Origin: an uncultured Erysipelotrichaceae bacterium | GTDB taxonomy: Bacteria > Bacillota_I > Bacilli_A > Erysipelotrichales > Erysipelotrichaceae | DNA length: 5,808 bases | Reading direction: 5' to 3' | Assembly: GCA_902766675.1 (NCBI GenBank) | Contig: CACXEN010000009.1 | Location: forward strand, 1-5,808 | Shown: positions 1 through 5,808 of the stretch, one piece after another | Numbering within the stretch: the first letter of the stretch is position 1 | Layout of the letters: every line of letters starts with the position of its first letter | Position numbers and translations under genes: made by a program | Notes under the pieces: generated by a model | The model's database searches: none | What the model was told of the DNA's origin: nothing | The model's input: the letters and a program-made list of their open reading frames with translations, nothing else

Positions 1-725
1 AAATTCTCAGCACTCATAGAGAAGTTATCAAAGTACCAGATGATTCCATCGTCTTTATATTTTTTAATGAATTGCTTGGTGTTGTCATATTCTGTACCGA
101 TAATATCTTTTAATACATCTATACAACCACCAATACAACGACCAGTTTTGGTGAATGAATCTTTATTGGATTTCCAGTATACTTTGGAATTCATTTTGAT
201 TTCATCAACCATAAATGCTGGTTCTTTCATGCATTTTGAAAATGACTTTTGTTCGATAAGATTGCCAGAAATCATTTCGAGATTATTCTTTAAATATTTA
301 TACAAAGGTCTTGCGTCATAACTACCAGCATTACAGCCATAGAATGTTGCGACATCATATTTCGTTGTATAAGTAAATAATAAACTTGTTGGGTCAGATG
401 CTCCCATAAGCCACTTTGGGTTCTTTTTTAAAATATTCCAATCAACATATGGCAAACATTCAAATAGGAAATCTCCGCCAGCTGCAGCCATTACAAATTT
501 CACATCCTTGTCTTGGAATAATACATTTAGCTCTTTTGCGCGTATTTTTGCGTCATTACTACGTATATTGTTGTTTCTGACAGAATCTGTTTCTTGCACA
601 CAATATCCAAGCGAGATTAGTGTGTCAATAGATGTTTGGTATAACTCTAATTTTCTACCTACACCTGCACTTGGTGCACATACACCAATGACATCTCCAT
701 TTTGTAAAAATTCAGGAAAATACAT
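1..725 (-). CDS. S66-family peptidase, LD-carboxypeptidase/MccF-like (partial, C-terminus off the left edge)
   Basis: Read on the minus strand, an ATG at 725-723 opens 241 codons without a stop up to the window edge. An AGAGGT ribosome site lies five bases upstream (736-731). The start GDVIGVCAPSAGV (residues 10-22) is the classic first strand of S66 serine peptidases. AAAGGDFLFECLPYVDW (80-96) is the substrate-loop glycine motif, and NPKWLMGASDPTSLLF (102-117) carries the nucleophile elbow with the probable catalytic Ser110. TGRCIGGCIDVL (194-205) and DGIIWYFDN (226-234) start the C-terminal domain. S66 enzymes are cytoplasmic Ser-Glu-His hydrolases that cut L,D bonds of muropeptides in cell-wall recycling, or peptide-nucleotide antibiotics (MccF). 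The wording here is closer to the MccF-like branch than to LdcA. The position where I expect the catalytic Glu reads Asp233. The His lies beyond the edge. No signal peptide is visible. About 60-100 residues should be missing. The family call is strong; the substrate is unknown. Confidence 0.88.
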   Translation of the reverse strand, partial: MYFPEFLQNGDVIGVCAPSAGVGRKLELYQTSIDTLISLGYCVQETDSVRNNNIRSNDAKIRAKELNVLFQDKDVKFVMAAAGGDFLFECLPYVDWNILKKNPKWLMGASDPTSLLFTYTTKYDVATFYGCNAGSYDARPLYKYLKNNLEMISGNLIEQKSFSKCMKEPAFMVDEIKMNSKVYWKSNKDSFTKTGRCIGGCIDVLKDIIGTEYDNTKQFIKKYKDDGIIWYFDNFSMSAEN

Positions 726-751
726 AATTCACCTCTTGTTTTCTTGTACCT

Positions 752-780
752 ATTATCACATAGAAAAGATAATAAAAAAA
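752..780 (-). promoter_or_regulatory. Candidate promoter for the S66 peptidase gene in the divergent intergenic region
   Basis: On the minus strand 757-752 reads GATAAT, preceded by TG at the extended -10 position (TGTGATAAT, 760-752). About 17 bases further upstream is only a T-run in place of a consensus -35 box. The predicted transcript start near 745 would leave a roughly 20-base leader carrying the AGAGGT site. This is pattern matching only. In an AT-rich gap, chance -10 boxes are common. Confidence 0.3.
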
Positions 781-836
781 CATAATGAAAATATGCTGTA
801 TATGCGATTTTATGATAAAGTATTATAAGTAGGGGT
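781..836 (+). promoter_or_regulatory. Probable promoter/leader segment of the DUF349 gene
   Basis: The plus-strand gene at 847 must be expressed from the 121-bp divergent gap, because the gene to its left points the other way. Two -10-like hexamers are visible, TATGAT at 811-816 and TATTAT at 821-826. Neither has a convincing -35 box at 16-18 bases. The first would place the transcript start just ahead of the AGGGGT ribosome site (831-836), which sits ten bases before the ATG. The region holds no ORF, no strong inverted repeat and no riboswitch-sized leader. Confidence 0.25.
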
Positions 837-846
837 AATTACGTTT

Positions 847-2217
847 ATGGAGTATAAGACATTAAAAGGTTTTGATGAAAAGTATGCAAGAGTAACTGTG
901 AAGCAACATAAAACTTTTGATGGAAAGGTTATCGAAGTTCTTTATGGTGCACAAGATGCAGAAGGGAATCCAGTCCAAGCAAAAGCAGTAGGCGAAAATG
1001 GCTGTGGAAGATGGTATGGAATTGAATCGAATGGGCAAACACAAATGCTTATTTGGCAACATCCTTCTTGTGATGGTGGCGCTATAGAATATGGGACAGA
1101 AGAAAAAGAACAAGCTTTTGATGTGATGATTGATCTTATCAAAGAAAAGATGGATCTATGTAAACAAATCGATACAATCGCTAATGAGGGAAACACTTCT
1201 AAGCAAGAAGAGTTTAACAACTTAGTAGAAAAATATAATGGATTAAAAGATTGGAACACTAGCAAAGAAGAAGAGTTCAAAGATCGTATTGCACGTGCAA
1301 AAGAACGCTTTGAAGGTAAAGTAAATCGAATCAATGAACGTGTAGAACAAAAGAAAGAATTATTGAAAGAAGCAGAAGAATTAGCTGCATCTACAAACTG
1401 GAAACAAACAAAAGAAATCTTTGAAGAATTACATGATGTTTGGAATGATATCGGTAATGCTGGTGATCAAGAAAATGAACTTTGGAAACAATTCTCTTCT
1501 ATTCGTAGAGGCTTTGAAGAAAAGCGTAGAGAACATTTCAAAAATCTAGATACGAATCGTGCAAATGCTGCCCAAGTAAAAGAAGAATTAATTGCGAAGG
1601 CAAAAGAAGCAATGAATAATATCAAAGATTGGAAAACAACTAGCACAAAGATGAACGATCTCATGGAAGAGTGGAAAAAAGCAGGCCATGCTGGTCGTGA
1701 AAAAGATGATGCTTTATGGGAAGAATTCAATACTCTTCGCAAAAACTTCTTTGATCAAAGAAAAGAACATTTTGAATCTTTAGAAGCACAATATAAAGAA
1801 AGTATTGCAAAGAAAGAAGAACTCATTGCCAAGGCAAAAGAAATTGCGGAAAAGTTAGATTTCTCTAAAGAAAGCACAGAAGCAATGAAGAATCTTGATA
1901 AAGAATGGAAGAGTGCTGGCTATTCTGGAAGAGATAAGAATGATTCTCTTTGGGAAGTATTCAAAGAAGCAAAGAATACATTCTGGGATGGTAAACACGC
2001 AGATACACAAAAGCGTTTTAAAGAGATTATTGATAAGAAACAAGAATTATTGTCATCACAACGTGAACAATTAAATACACTAGAAGAAAGTGTATATGAA
2101 ACAGATGACTACAATACAATTCACAATATCGAAAGAAAAATCAGTGAGAAGAAAGATTTCATTGAAACTCTAAAACAAGATATTGAAGATATCTCTAATA
2201 AAATAGAGAGTGAATAA
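847..2217 (+). CDS. DUF349 repeat-containing protein
   Basis: This is a 456-residue soluble protein, very rich in Lys and Glu and largely helical. It has three clear DUF349 repeats, recognised by a Trp followed by a turn (G-A-G or G-x-G-R) and an acidic LW-x-x-F helix: EELHDVWNDIGNAG with LWKQF (about 175-235), LMEEWKKAGHAGR with LWEEF (about 250-313) and LDKEWKSAGYSGR with LWEVF (about 328-392). The conserved Trp residues fall at 199, 276 and 354, a period of 77-78. A degenerate earlier copy starts near 124 (LVEKYNGLKDW). Each repeat is joined by a KKEEL/IAKAKE-type helix. Residues 1-85 form a separate, less charged domain with RWYGIE (55-60) and MLIWQHPSCDGG (67-78), which I do not recognise. 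The last 65 residues look coiled-coil. No signal peptide or membrane segment is seen. The function of DUF349 is not established as far as I know. The gene is first in its direction, is followed by a terminator, and starts at the only ATG with a suitable ribosome site. Confidence 0.93.
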   Translation: MEYKTLKGFDEKYARVTVKQHKTFDGKVIEVLYGAQDAEGNPVQAKAVGENGCGRWYGIESNGQTQMLIWQHPSCDGGAIEYGTEEKEQAFDVMIDLIKEKMDLCKQIDTIANEGNTSKQEEFNNLVEKYNGLKDWNTSKEEEFKDRIARAKERFEGKVNRINERVEQKKELLKEAEELAASTNWKQTKEIFEELHDVWNDIGNAGDQENELWKQFSSIRRGFEEKRREHFKNLDTNRANAAQVKEELIAKAKEAMNNIKDWKTTSTKMNDLMEEWKKAGHAGREKDDALWEEFNTLRKNFFDQRKEHFESLEAQYKESIAKKEELIAKAKEIAEKLDFSKESTEAMKNLDKEWKSAGYSGRDKNDSLWEVFKEAKNTFWDGKHADTQKRFKEIIDKKQELLSSQREQLNTLEESVYETDDYNTIHNIERKISEKKDFIETLKQDIEDISNKIESE

Positions 2218-2237
2218 TTTGTATCATATGCACACAC

Positions 2238-2258
2238 AAAGCCCATTTCGGGCTTTTT
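2238..2258 (+). terminator. Intrinsic terminator after the DUF349 gene
   Basis: AAAGCCC (2238-2244) pairs perfectly with GGGCTTT (2250-2256) around a five-base loop (ATTTC). The descending arm runs into five T residues (2254-2258). It starts 21 bases after the DUF349 stop codon and ends only five bases before the purine-rich ribosome site of argS. It therefore sits in the immediate leader of argS and could also act as an attenuator or a leaky terminator. Confidence 0.8.
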
Positions 2259-2277
2259 CTAAGAAGAGGTCGAAACT

Positions 2278-3933
2278 ATGAGAGTGGATAAAAAAATAGA
2301 ACAAGTAGTAAGAGAGGCAGTACAAACGGTATTTGAAATAGAAGCACCAGAGGGTAGTGTCGTTGTAGAAACTCCAAAAGATAAAAATATGGGTGATTAT
2401 GCGACGAGTGTAGCAATGCGTTTGGCAAAAGTATTACACAAGAGTCCAATGGATATCGCAAATGCTTTGGTAGATGAAATCAAAAAGAATTTACCAGAAG
2501 CCAAAGATGTGACTGTTGCAAATCCTGGTTTTATCAATTTTAAACTTGCAGATATAGTACTAACAGCAACGATTAACCAAATAATTGCTGAAGGGGATAA
2601 CTATGGCAAAAACAATACCGGTGCTGGCAAGAAAATATTGGTTGAATGGGTTAGCGCAAATCCAACAGGTGATTTACATGTAGGCCATGCAAGAAACGCT
2701 GCTTGGGGAGATGCTGTATGTCGACTCTATGAAGCTAGTGGCTATGATGTATTAAGAGAATTCTATGTAAATGATGCTGGTAATCAAATTGTGAATCTTG
2801 GAGAATCTCTTGTATCTAGATATTTTGAATATTTTGGAAAAGAGTATCCTTTACCAGAAGATGGATATCACGCAGATGATGTAAAAGAAATCGCAATTGA
2901 AATTGCGAAAGAAGATGGTGATAAATGGTTAGATGCTGATTCTAGTGAAAGATTACAGTATTTCATGGATAAAGGAAAAACGAAAGAATTAGAAAAAATC
3001 GATCGTGACCTAAAACTATTTGGGGTAAGAATTGATTCTTGGATGCATGAGACAGTATTCTATGAAAACGATAAAGAAAGAATCAATGCCTGCTTAAATA
3101 GAATGGATGAATTAGGATTAACATATGAAAAAGATGGTGCTCTTTGGTTTAAGAGTACAGATTATGGCGATGATAAAGATAGAGTATTAAGAAAAAGTGA
3201 TGGAACACTTTCTTATCTCACACCAGATATCGCAAATCATGTATATAAAGTTGAAAGAGGATATCCTACACTAATCGATTTGTGGGGTGCAGACCATCAT
3301 AGTTATGTAACACGTATGCAAGCAGCTTTAAAAGCTCTTGGTTATCCAGATGGAACATTAACAGTTGATTTAACACAAATGGTTCGTATGGTGGAAGACG
3401 GCAAAGAAGTAAAGATGTCGAAAAGAACAGGTAATGCGATAACTATTCGTGAGTTATGCGAAGATGTAGGTGTGGATGCGGCTAGATGGTTTGTAGTATC
3501 GAAAGATATTGGAACACATATGGATTTTGATATTACACTTGCTAAACAAAAAGACAACAACAATCCAGTATATTATGCACAATATGCATATTCTAGAATG
3601 TATTCAATTCTTACAAATCCAGATATTAAACCATTTGAAGAAACAGATGATTATAGTAGATTATCCGATCCTAAGGAATTACAACTCTTAAAAATGATGA
3701 GTGAATTTCCAAAACTAGTAGGAGAAGTGGCACAGATTCGTAAGCCAAATAAAATCACAGAATATATTATGAATTTTGTAAAACTATTCCATAGTTACTA
3801 TAATTCAAGTCATGTAAATAATCCGGATGATCCGGAGCTAACAAACCAACGACTAGGCTTCATTAAGGCTGCAAGTATCACTTTAAAGAATGCCTTAAAC
3901 CTAGTAGGAGTAAGTGCTCCAGAAAAGATGTAA
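2278..3933 (+). CDS. argS: Arginyl-tRNA synthetase (class I)
   Basis: This 551-residue cytoplasmic enzyme attaches arginine to tRNA-Arg using ATP, and its length is normal for bacterial ArgRS. The N-terminal tRNA D-loop recognition domain covers about residues 1-110 (MGDYATSVAMRLAK at 38-51, NPGFINFKL at 82-90). The Rossmann catalytic core starts with VEWVSANPTGDLHVGHARN (122-140), which contains the HIGH-type motif HVGH (134-137). FYVNDAGNQI (162-171) and WGADHHSYVTRM (336-347) follow. The lysine loop VKMSKRTG (378-385) is intact; many ArgRS enzymes lack a canonical one. The all-helical DALR anticodon-binding domain runs from about 429 (NPVYYAQYAYSRM) to the end, closing with the usual GVSAPE-x-M tail. 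The AGAGG site at 2265-2269, eight bases before the ATG, fixes the start. No T-box-sized leader exists upstream, and no separate promoter fits between terminator and start. arcA follows in the same direction. Confidence 0.97.
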   Translation: MRVDKKIEQVVREAVQTVFEIEAPEGSVVVETPKDKNMGDYATSVAMRLAKVLHKSPMDIANALVDEIKKNLPEAKDVTVANPGFINFKLADIVLTATINQIIAEGDNYGKNNTGAGKKILVEWVSANPTGDLHVGHARNAAWGDAVCRLYEASGYDVLREFYVNDAGNQIVNLGESLVSRYFEYFGKEYPLPEDGYHADDVKEIAIEIAKEDGDKWLDADSSERLQYFMDKGKTKELEKIDRDLKLFGVRIDSWMHETVFYENDKERINACLNRMDELGLTYEKDGALWFKSTDYGDDKDRVLRKSDGTLSYLTPDIANHVYKVERGYPTLIDLWGADHHSYVTRMQAALKALGYPDGTLTVDLTQMVRMVEDGKEVKMSKRTGNAITIRELCEDVGVDAARWFVVSKDIGTHMDFDITLAKQKDNNNPVYYAQYAYSRMYSILTNPDIKPFEETDDYSRLSDPKELQLLKMMSEFPKLVGEVAQIRKPNKITEYIMNFVKLFHSYYNSSHVNNPDDPELTNQRLGFIKAASITLKNALNLVGVSAPEKM

Positions 3934-3935
3934 TG

Positions 3936-3957
3936 AAGCAGTGGAAACACTGCTTTT
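3936..3957 (+). terminator. Hairpin after argS, probable weak or leaky intrinsic terminator
   Basis: AAGCAGTG (3936-3943) pairs perfectly with CACTGCTT (3948-3955) around a GAAA tetraloop (GNRA type), followed by only four T residues and then CGTGTG. The stem starts two bases after the argS stop codon. The stem is good but the T tract is short, so it may stop only part of the transcription, or serve as a processing or 3'-end stabilising element between argS and arcA. Confidence 0.6.
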
Positions 3958-3961
3958 CGTG

Positions 3962-3990
3962 TGTGATTTATAGTTGAAATCATATAAAAT
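3962..3990 (+). promoter_or_regulatory. Candidate arcA promoter/operator region
   Basis: An imperfect inverted repeat, TGTGATTT (3962-3969) and AAATCATA (3977-3984), has a seven-base spacer and seven of eight matching positions. It runs into the AT-rich TATAAAAT (3983-3990), the best -10-like element ahead of arcA. No good -35 box lies 17 bases upstream, which could mean activator dependence or simply that this is not a promoter. arc operons in Firmicutes are often controlled by ArgR/AhrC or CRP/FNR-type ArcR, but no full consensus site for either is present. This is inference from pattern only. Confidence 0.3.
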
Positions 3991-4015
3991 GAATATAGAA
4001 GCTGTGAGGTACGAT

Positions 4016-5257
4016 ATGAAAGGTATACATGTACAGAGTGAAATTGCGCCTTTAAAGAAAGTTCTGTTACATAGACCGGGAAAAGAATTATTGAATTTAA
4101 GACCAAACCGACTCCAAGAATTATTATTTGATGATATTCCATATTTAAAAGTAGCCCAACAAGAACATGATACATTTGCGAAAATACTGATGGATAATGG
4201 GGTAGAAGTTGTATATTTAGAAGATTTAATGAACGAAGTCTTAGAGACTTATCCAGAATTAGAAAAACAATTTATATACCAATGGCTATCAGAAGCTAAT
4301 ATCAAAACAACACGCTGGCAAAATAAACTCTATGAATATTTAGTGAATAATTTCAAAGGGAAAGATCTTGTCTTAAAGACAATGGAAGGCATCACAATGA
4401 AAGAAATGGGGGATGATATCAAAGCATATTCTTTGCAAGATAGAATTGCGCCACCAGATGATCTAATCGTTGATCCACTTCCAAATCTCATTTTCCAACG
4501 TGATCCATTTGCGTCAGTTGGTAATGGGGTATTGATCAATCGCATGAAATTTCCAATTCGAAGACGTGAAACAATCTATGCGGAATATATTCTAAAATAC
4601 CATCCTGATTTTAAAGGAGAAGTAAAAGAATATTACAGCCGTGATAATCATGCAACGATTGAAGGTGGAGATATATTCAATTTAACAGATACAACACTTG
4701 CAATAGGTATATCAGAAAGAACAGAACCAGATGCAGTAGAAATTGCGGCAAGAAATATATTTAGTGATAACACCAGCAAGATAGACACAATTCTTGCCTT
4801 CAACATTCCAAAAGCACGTGCATTTATGCATTTAGATACAGTATTCACTAGAATTAGTGAAAATCAATATACAGTGCATCCGGGTATTATTGGACCACTT
4901 GAGGTTTATGAAATTAAACCATCATTGGAAGAAGATGCACATGTGGATGATTTAAATGTAAAGAGATTGGATTTATCACTGGAAGATATATTATCGAAAT
5001 ATACTGGTGTAGATGATGTGCAATTGATTTATTGTGGGGGAGATGATTTGATATCGTCTGCTCGTGAACAATGGAATGATGGTTCAAATACATTATGTAT
5101 TGCGCCAGGAAAAATCATTGTATATGAAAGAAATGATGTGACCAATCCAATTCTAAAAGAAGCAGGCATTGAAGTATTAGAAATGCCAAGTGCTGAATTA
5201 TCAAGAGGACGTGGTGGACCTAGATGTATGTCTATGCCATTAGTAAGGAGTGAGTAA
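4016..5257 (+). CDS. arcA: Arginine deiminase
   Basis: This enzyme hydrolyses L-arginine to citrulline and ammonia, the first step of the arginine deiminase pathway, in the cytoplasm. At 413 residues it has the usual family length. Numbered from this start, the whole guanidino-modifying active site is present: Asp163 in QRDPF, Glu216 in IEGGD, His272 and Asp274 in MHLDTVFT, and the nucleophile Cys404 in GGPRCMSMPL. The N-terminus SEIAPLKKVLLHRPG (8-22) and PNLIFQRDP (156-164) are further signatures. An in-frame TTG at 3974 would add 14 residues unlike the family. The ATG at 4016 is preferred because GAGG (4006-4009) lies six bases upstream and MKGIHVQSEI matches normal ArcA starts. It lies 82 bases after argS. 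The last codons overlap the ribosome site of the next gene, so the two are probably co-transcribed. Nothing suggests truncation or inactivation. Confidence 0.97.
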   Translation: MKGIHVQSEIAPLKKVLLHRPGKELLNLRPNRLQELLFDDIPYLKVAQQEHDTFAKILMDNGVEVVYLEDLMNEVLETYPELEKQFIYQWLSEANIKTTRWQNKLYEYLVNNFKGKDLVLKTMEGITMKEMGDDIKAYSLQDRIAPPDDLIVDPLPNLIFQRDPFASVGNGVLINRMKFPIRRRETIYAEYILKYHPDFKGEVKEYYSRDNHATIEGGDIFNLTDTTLAIGISERTEPDAVEIAARNIFSDNTSKIDTILAFNIPKARAFMHLDTVFTRISENQYTVHPGIIGPLEVYEIKPSLEEDAHVDDLNVKRLDLSLEDILSKYTGVDDVQLIYCGGDDLISSAREQWNDGSNTLCIAPGKIIVYERNDVTNPILKEAGIEVLEMPSAELSRGRGGPRCMSMPLVRSE

Positions 5258-5260
5258 TCA

Positions 5261-5740
5261 ATGGGAGAAACAATATTTAAAACTATTTGTTCTATATCAG
5301 CGCTCTTAGGCATAATAGGGATGTGGATGATATTCCAATATAATGGTGAAAAACCATGGAAATCTATTATTCCATTCTATTCTATTTATATATTCTCTAA
5401 AACATTTAATGAGGAAAGATTAGGTAAGATACTTGCGTGGTGTCAATTTCTATTAATCTTATCTGTATTCATCTTTTATGGAGTATTTATGGCATTACTT
5501 TTTGAAGCGGATAATAATTATTTATCACTAGATTCAGAGCAATTCTTATTTGCTGGTTCGCTTATCTTCTTATTCATTAACTTGGTTATTACATTTATAT
5601 TCAATATTAAACTACACTATCGCTATACTATATTTAGAGGCTTACCAGTGTGGTTTATGCTTATTTGGGTTTTCGTCTCAGGAATAGGATATTTCTATGT
5701 TGGTTATAATGATGCCCAAAATGATAATTATCATCAGTAA
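5261..5740 (+). CDS. Small four-helix membrane protein, DUF5684-like, between arcA and arcB
   Basis: This is a 159-residue integral membrane protein with four hydrophobic segments at about residues 8-27, 58-81, 96-115 and 128-148. Between the first two lies GEKPWKSIIPFYSIYIFSK (29-47). Its PW-x-x-IIPxY-x-x-Y pattern recalls the DUF5684 family and related small membrane proteins of Gram-positive bacteria. I know no established function for these. The C-terminal tail is short and polar. A strong AAGGAG (5245-5250) inside the end of arcA precedes the ATG by ten bases, and the ATG is three bases after the arcA stop. The next start follows its stop by 14 bases. Position alone suggests a link to arginine catabolism, such as support of arginine, ornithine or ammonia movement, but no transporter motif is visible. 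It is far too short to be the roughly 12-helix ArcD antiporter. The family call is from memory; the membrane call is firm. Confidence 0.85.
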   Translation: MGETIFKTICSISALLGIIGMWMIFQYNGEKPWKSIIPFYSIYIFSKTFNEERLGKILAWCQFLLILSVFIFYGVFMALLFEADNNYLSLDSEQFLFAGSLIFLFINLVITFIFNIKLHYRYTIFRGLPVWFMLIWVFVSGIGYFYVGYNDAQNDNYHQ

Positions 5741-5754
5741 ATGAAGGAGGAATT

Positions 5755-5808
5755 ATGGGAGTAAATATTGCAGGAAGAAGTTTTCTAAAATTATTGGATT
5801 ATAGTCCA
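5755..5808 (+). CDS. arcB: Ornithine carbamoyltransferase, N-terminal fragment (runs off the right edge)
   Basis: Only 18 codons are inside the window. The ATG at 5755 follows a perfect AAGGAGG (5744-5750) by four bases. The peptide GVNIAGRSFLKLLDYSP matches the usual start of ornithine carbamoyltransferases, in which a short basic lead is followed by (N/S)FLKLLD(Y/F)(T/S)P. The enzyme normally has about 310-340 residues and forms trimers or larger assemblies. In the arc pathway it works in the catabolic direction, splitting citrulline with phosphate into ornithine and carbamoyl phosphate. Placement after arcA, 14 bases behind the membrane-protein gene, favours the catabolic arcB over the biosynthetic argF. 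The catalytic motifs (S-x-R-T, H-P-x-Q, H-C-L-P) lie outside the window, so the call rests on the first residues plus context. Confidence 0.82.
   Translation, partial: MGVNIAGRSFLKLLDYSP

Noticed and set aside
40..828. Two plus-strand open frames opposite the S66 gene (40-321 and 508-828)
   Set aside because: They lie antisense to a clearly recognisable peptidase frame, have no family resemblance and no ribosome site, and the second runs through the divergent promoter gap.
726..846. Riboswitch or small RNA in the divergent gap
   Set aside because: The gap is short and AT-rich, with no stable hairpin and no conserved riboswitch motif. Ordinary divergent promoters explain it.
862..2043. Several minus-strand open frames inside the DUF349 gene
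   Set aside because: Their Phe/Ser/Leu-rich products are the expected antisense reading of a Lys/Glu-rich gene. None has a ribosome site or known motif.
3975..3988. Possible catabolite (cre) site TGAAATCATATAAA ahead of arcA
   Set aside because: It fails at three conserved positions of the cre consensus, including the central CG and the closing CA, so it is no better than chance in AT-rich DNA.
3989..4006. Possible ArgR/AhrC ARG box ahead of arcA
   Set aside because: Only one half (TGAAT) is present. The second half does not resemble ATTCA.
3974..4015. TTG start for arcA adding 14 residues
   Set aside because: The added residues do not match ArcA proteins, no ribosome site fits the TTG, and the ATG at 4016 has GAGG at the right distance.
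3810..4175. Minus-strand open frame across the argS-arcA junction
   Set aside because: It overlaps the ends of two certain genes and both the hairpin and the arcA start. Its product resembles no family I know.

Overview
The window is AT-rich with strong purine-rich Shine-Dalgarno sites, short intrinsic hairpins and tight gene spacing. All of this fits a low-GC Firmicute, and the protein flavours (DUF349 repeat protein, Firmicutes-type ArgRS with an intact KMSK loop, MccF-like S66 peptidase) make an Erysipelotrichia-like lineage plausible. That placement is an impression from family resemblance and was not computed.

Left part (1-846): a minus-strand S66-family (LD-carboxypeptidase/MccF-like) gene starts at 725 and runs off the left edge. 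A 121-bp divergent intergenic region separates it from the plus-strand genes. Middle (847-2258): a 456-residue soluble, highly charged protein has three clear DUF349 repeats, a degenerate fourth and an N-terminal domain I do not recognise. It is followed at once by a compact intrinsic terminator. Right part (2278-5808): argS (arginyl-tRNA synthetase), a short hairpin-containing gap, arcA (arginine deiminase, start at 4016), a small four-helix membrane protein, and the first 18 codons of an ornithine carbamoyltransferase gene (arcB) that runs off the right edge.

The right half forms an arginine-use module. ArgS charges tRNA-Arg. ArcA splits arginine to citrulline and ammonia, and ArcB would split citrulline phosphorolytically to carbamoyl phosphate and ornithine, the first two steps of the ATP-yielding arginine deiminase pathway. 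arcC and an arginine/ornithine antiporter (arcD) are expected but not visible. The most notable item is the small membrane protein lying between arcA and arcB with operon-tight spacing on both sides. It resembles DUF5684-type proteins and is not a standard arc component. I see no tRNA, rRNA, CRISPR array, insertion sequence or mobile-element signature.
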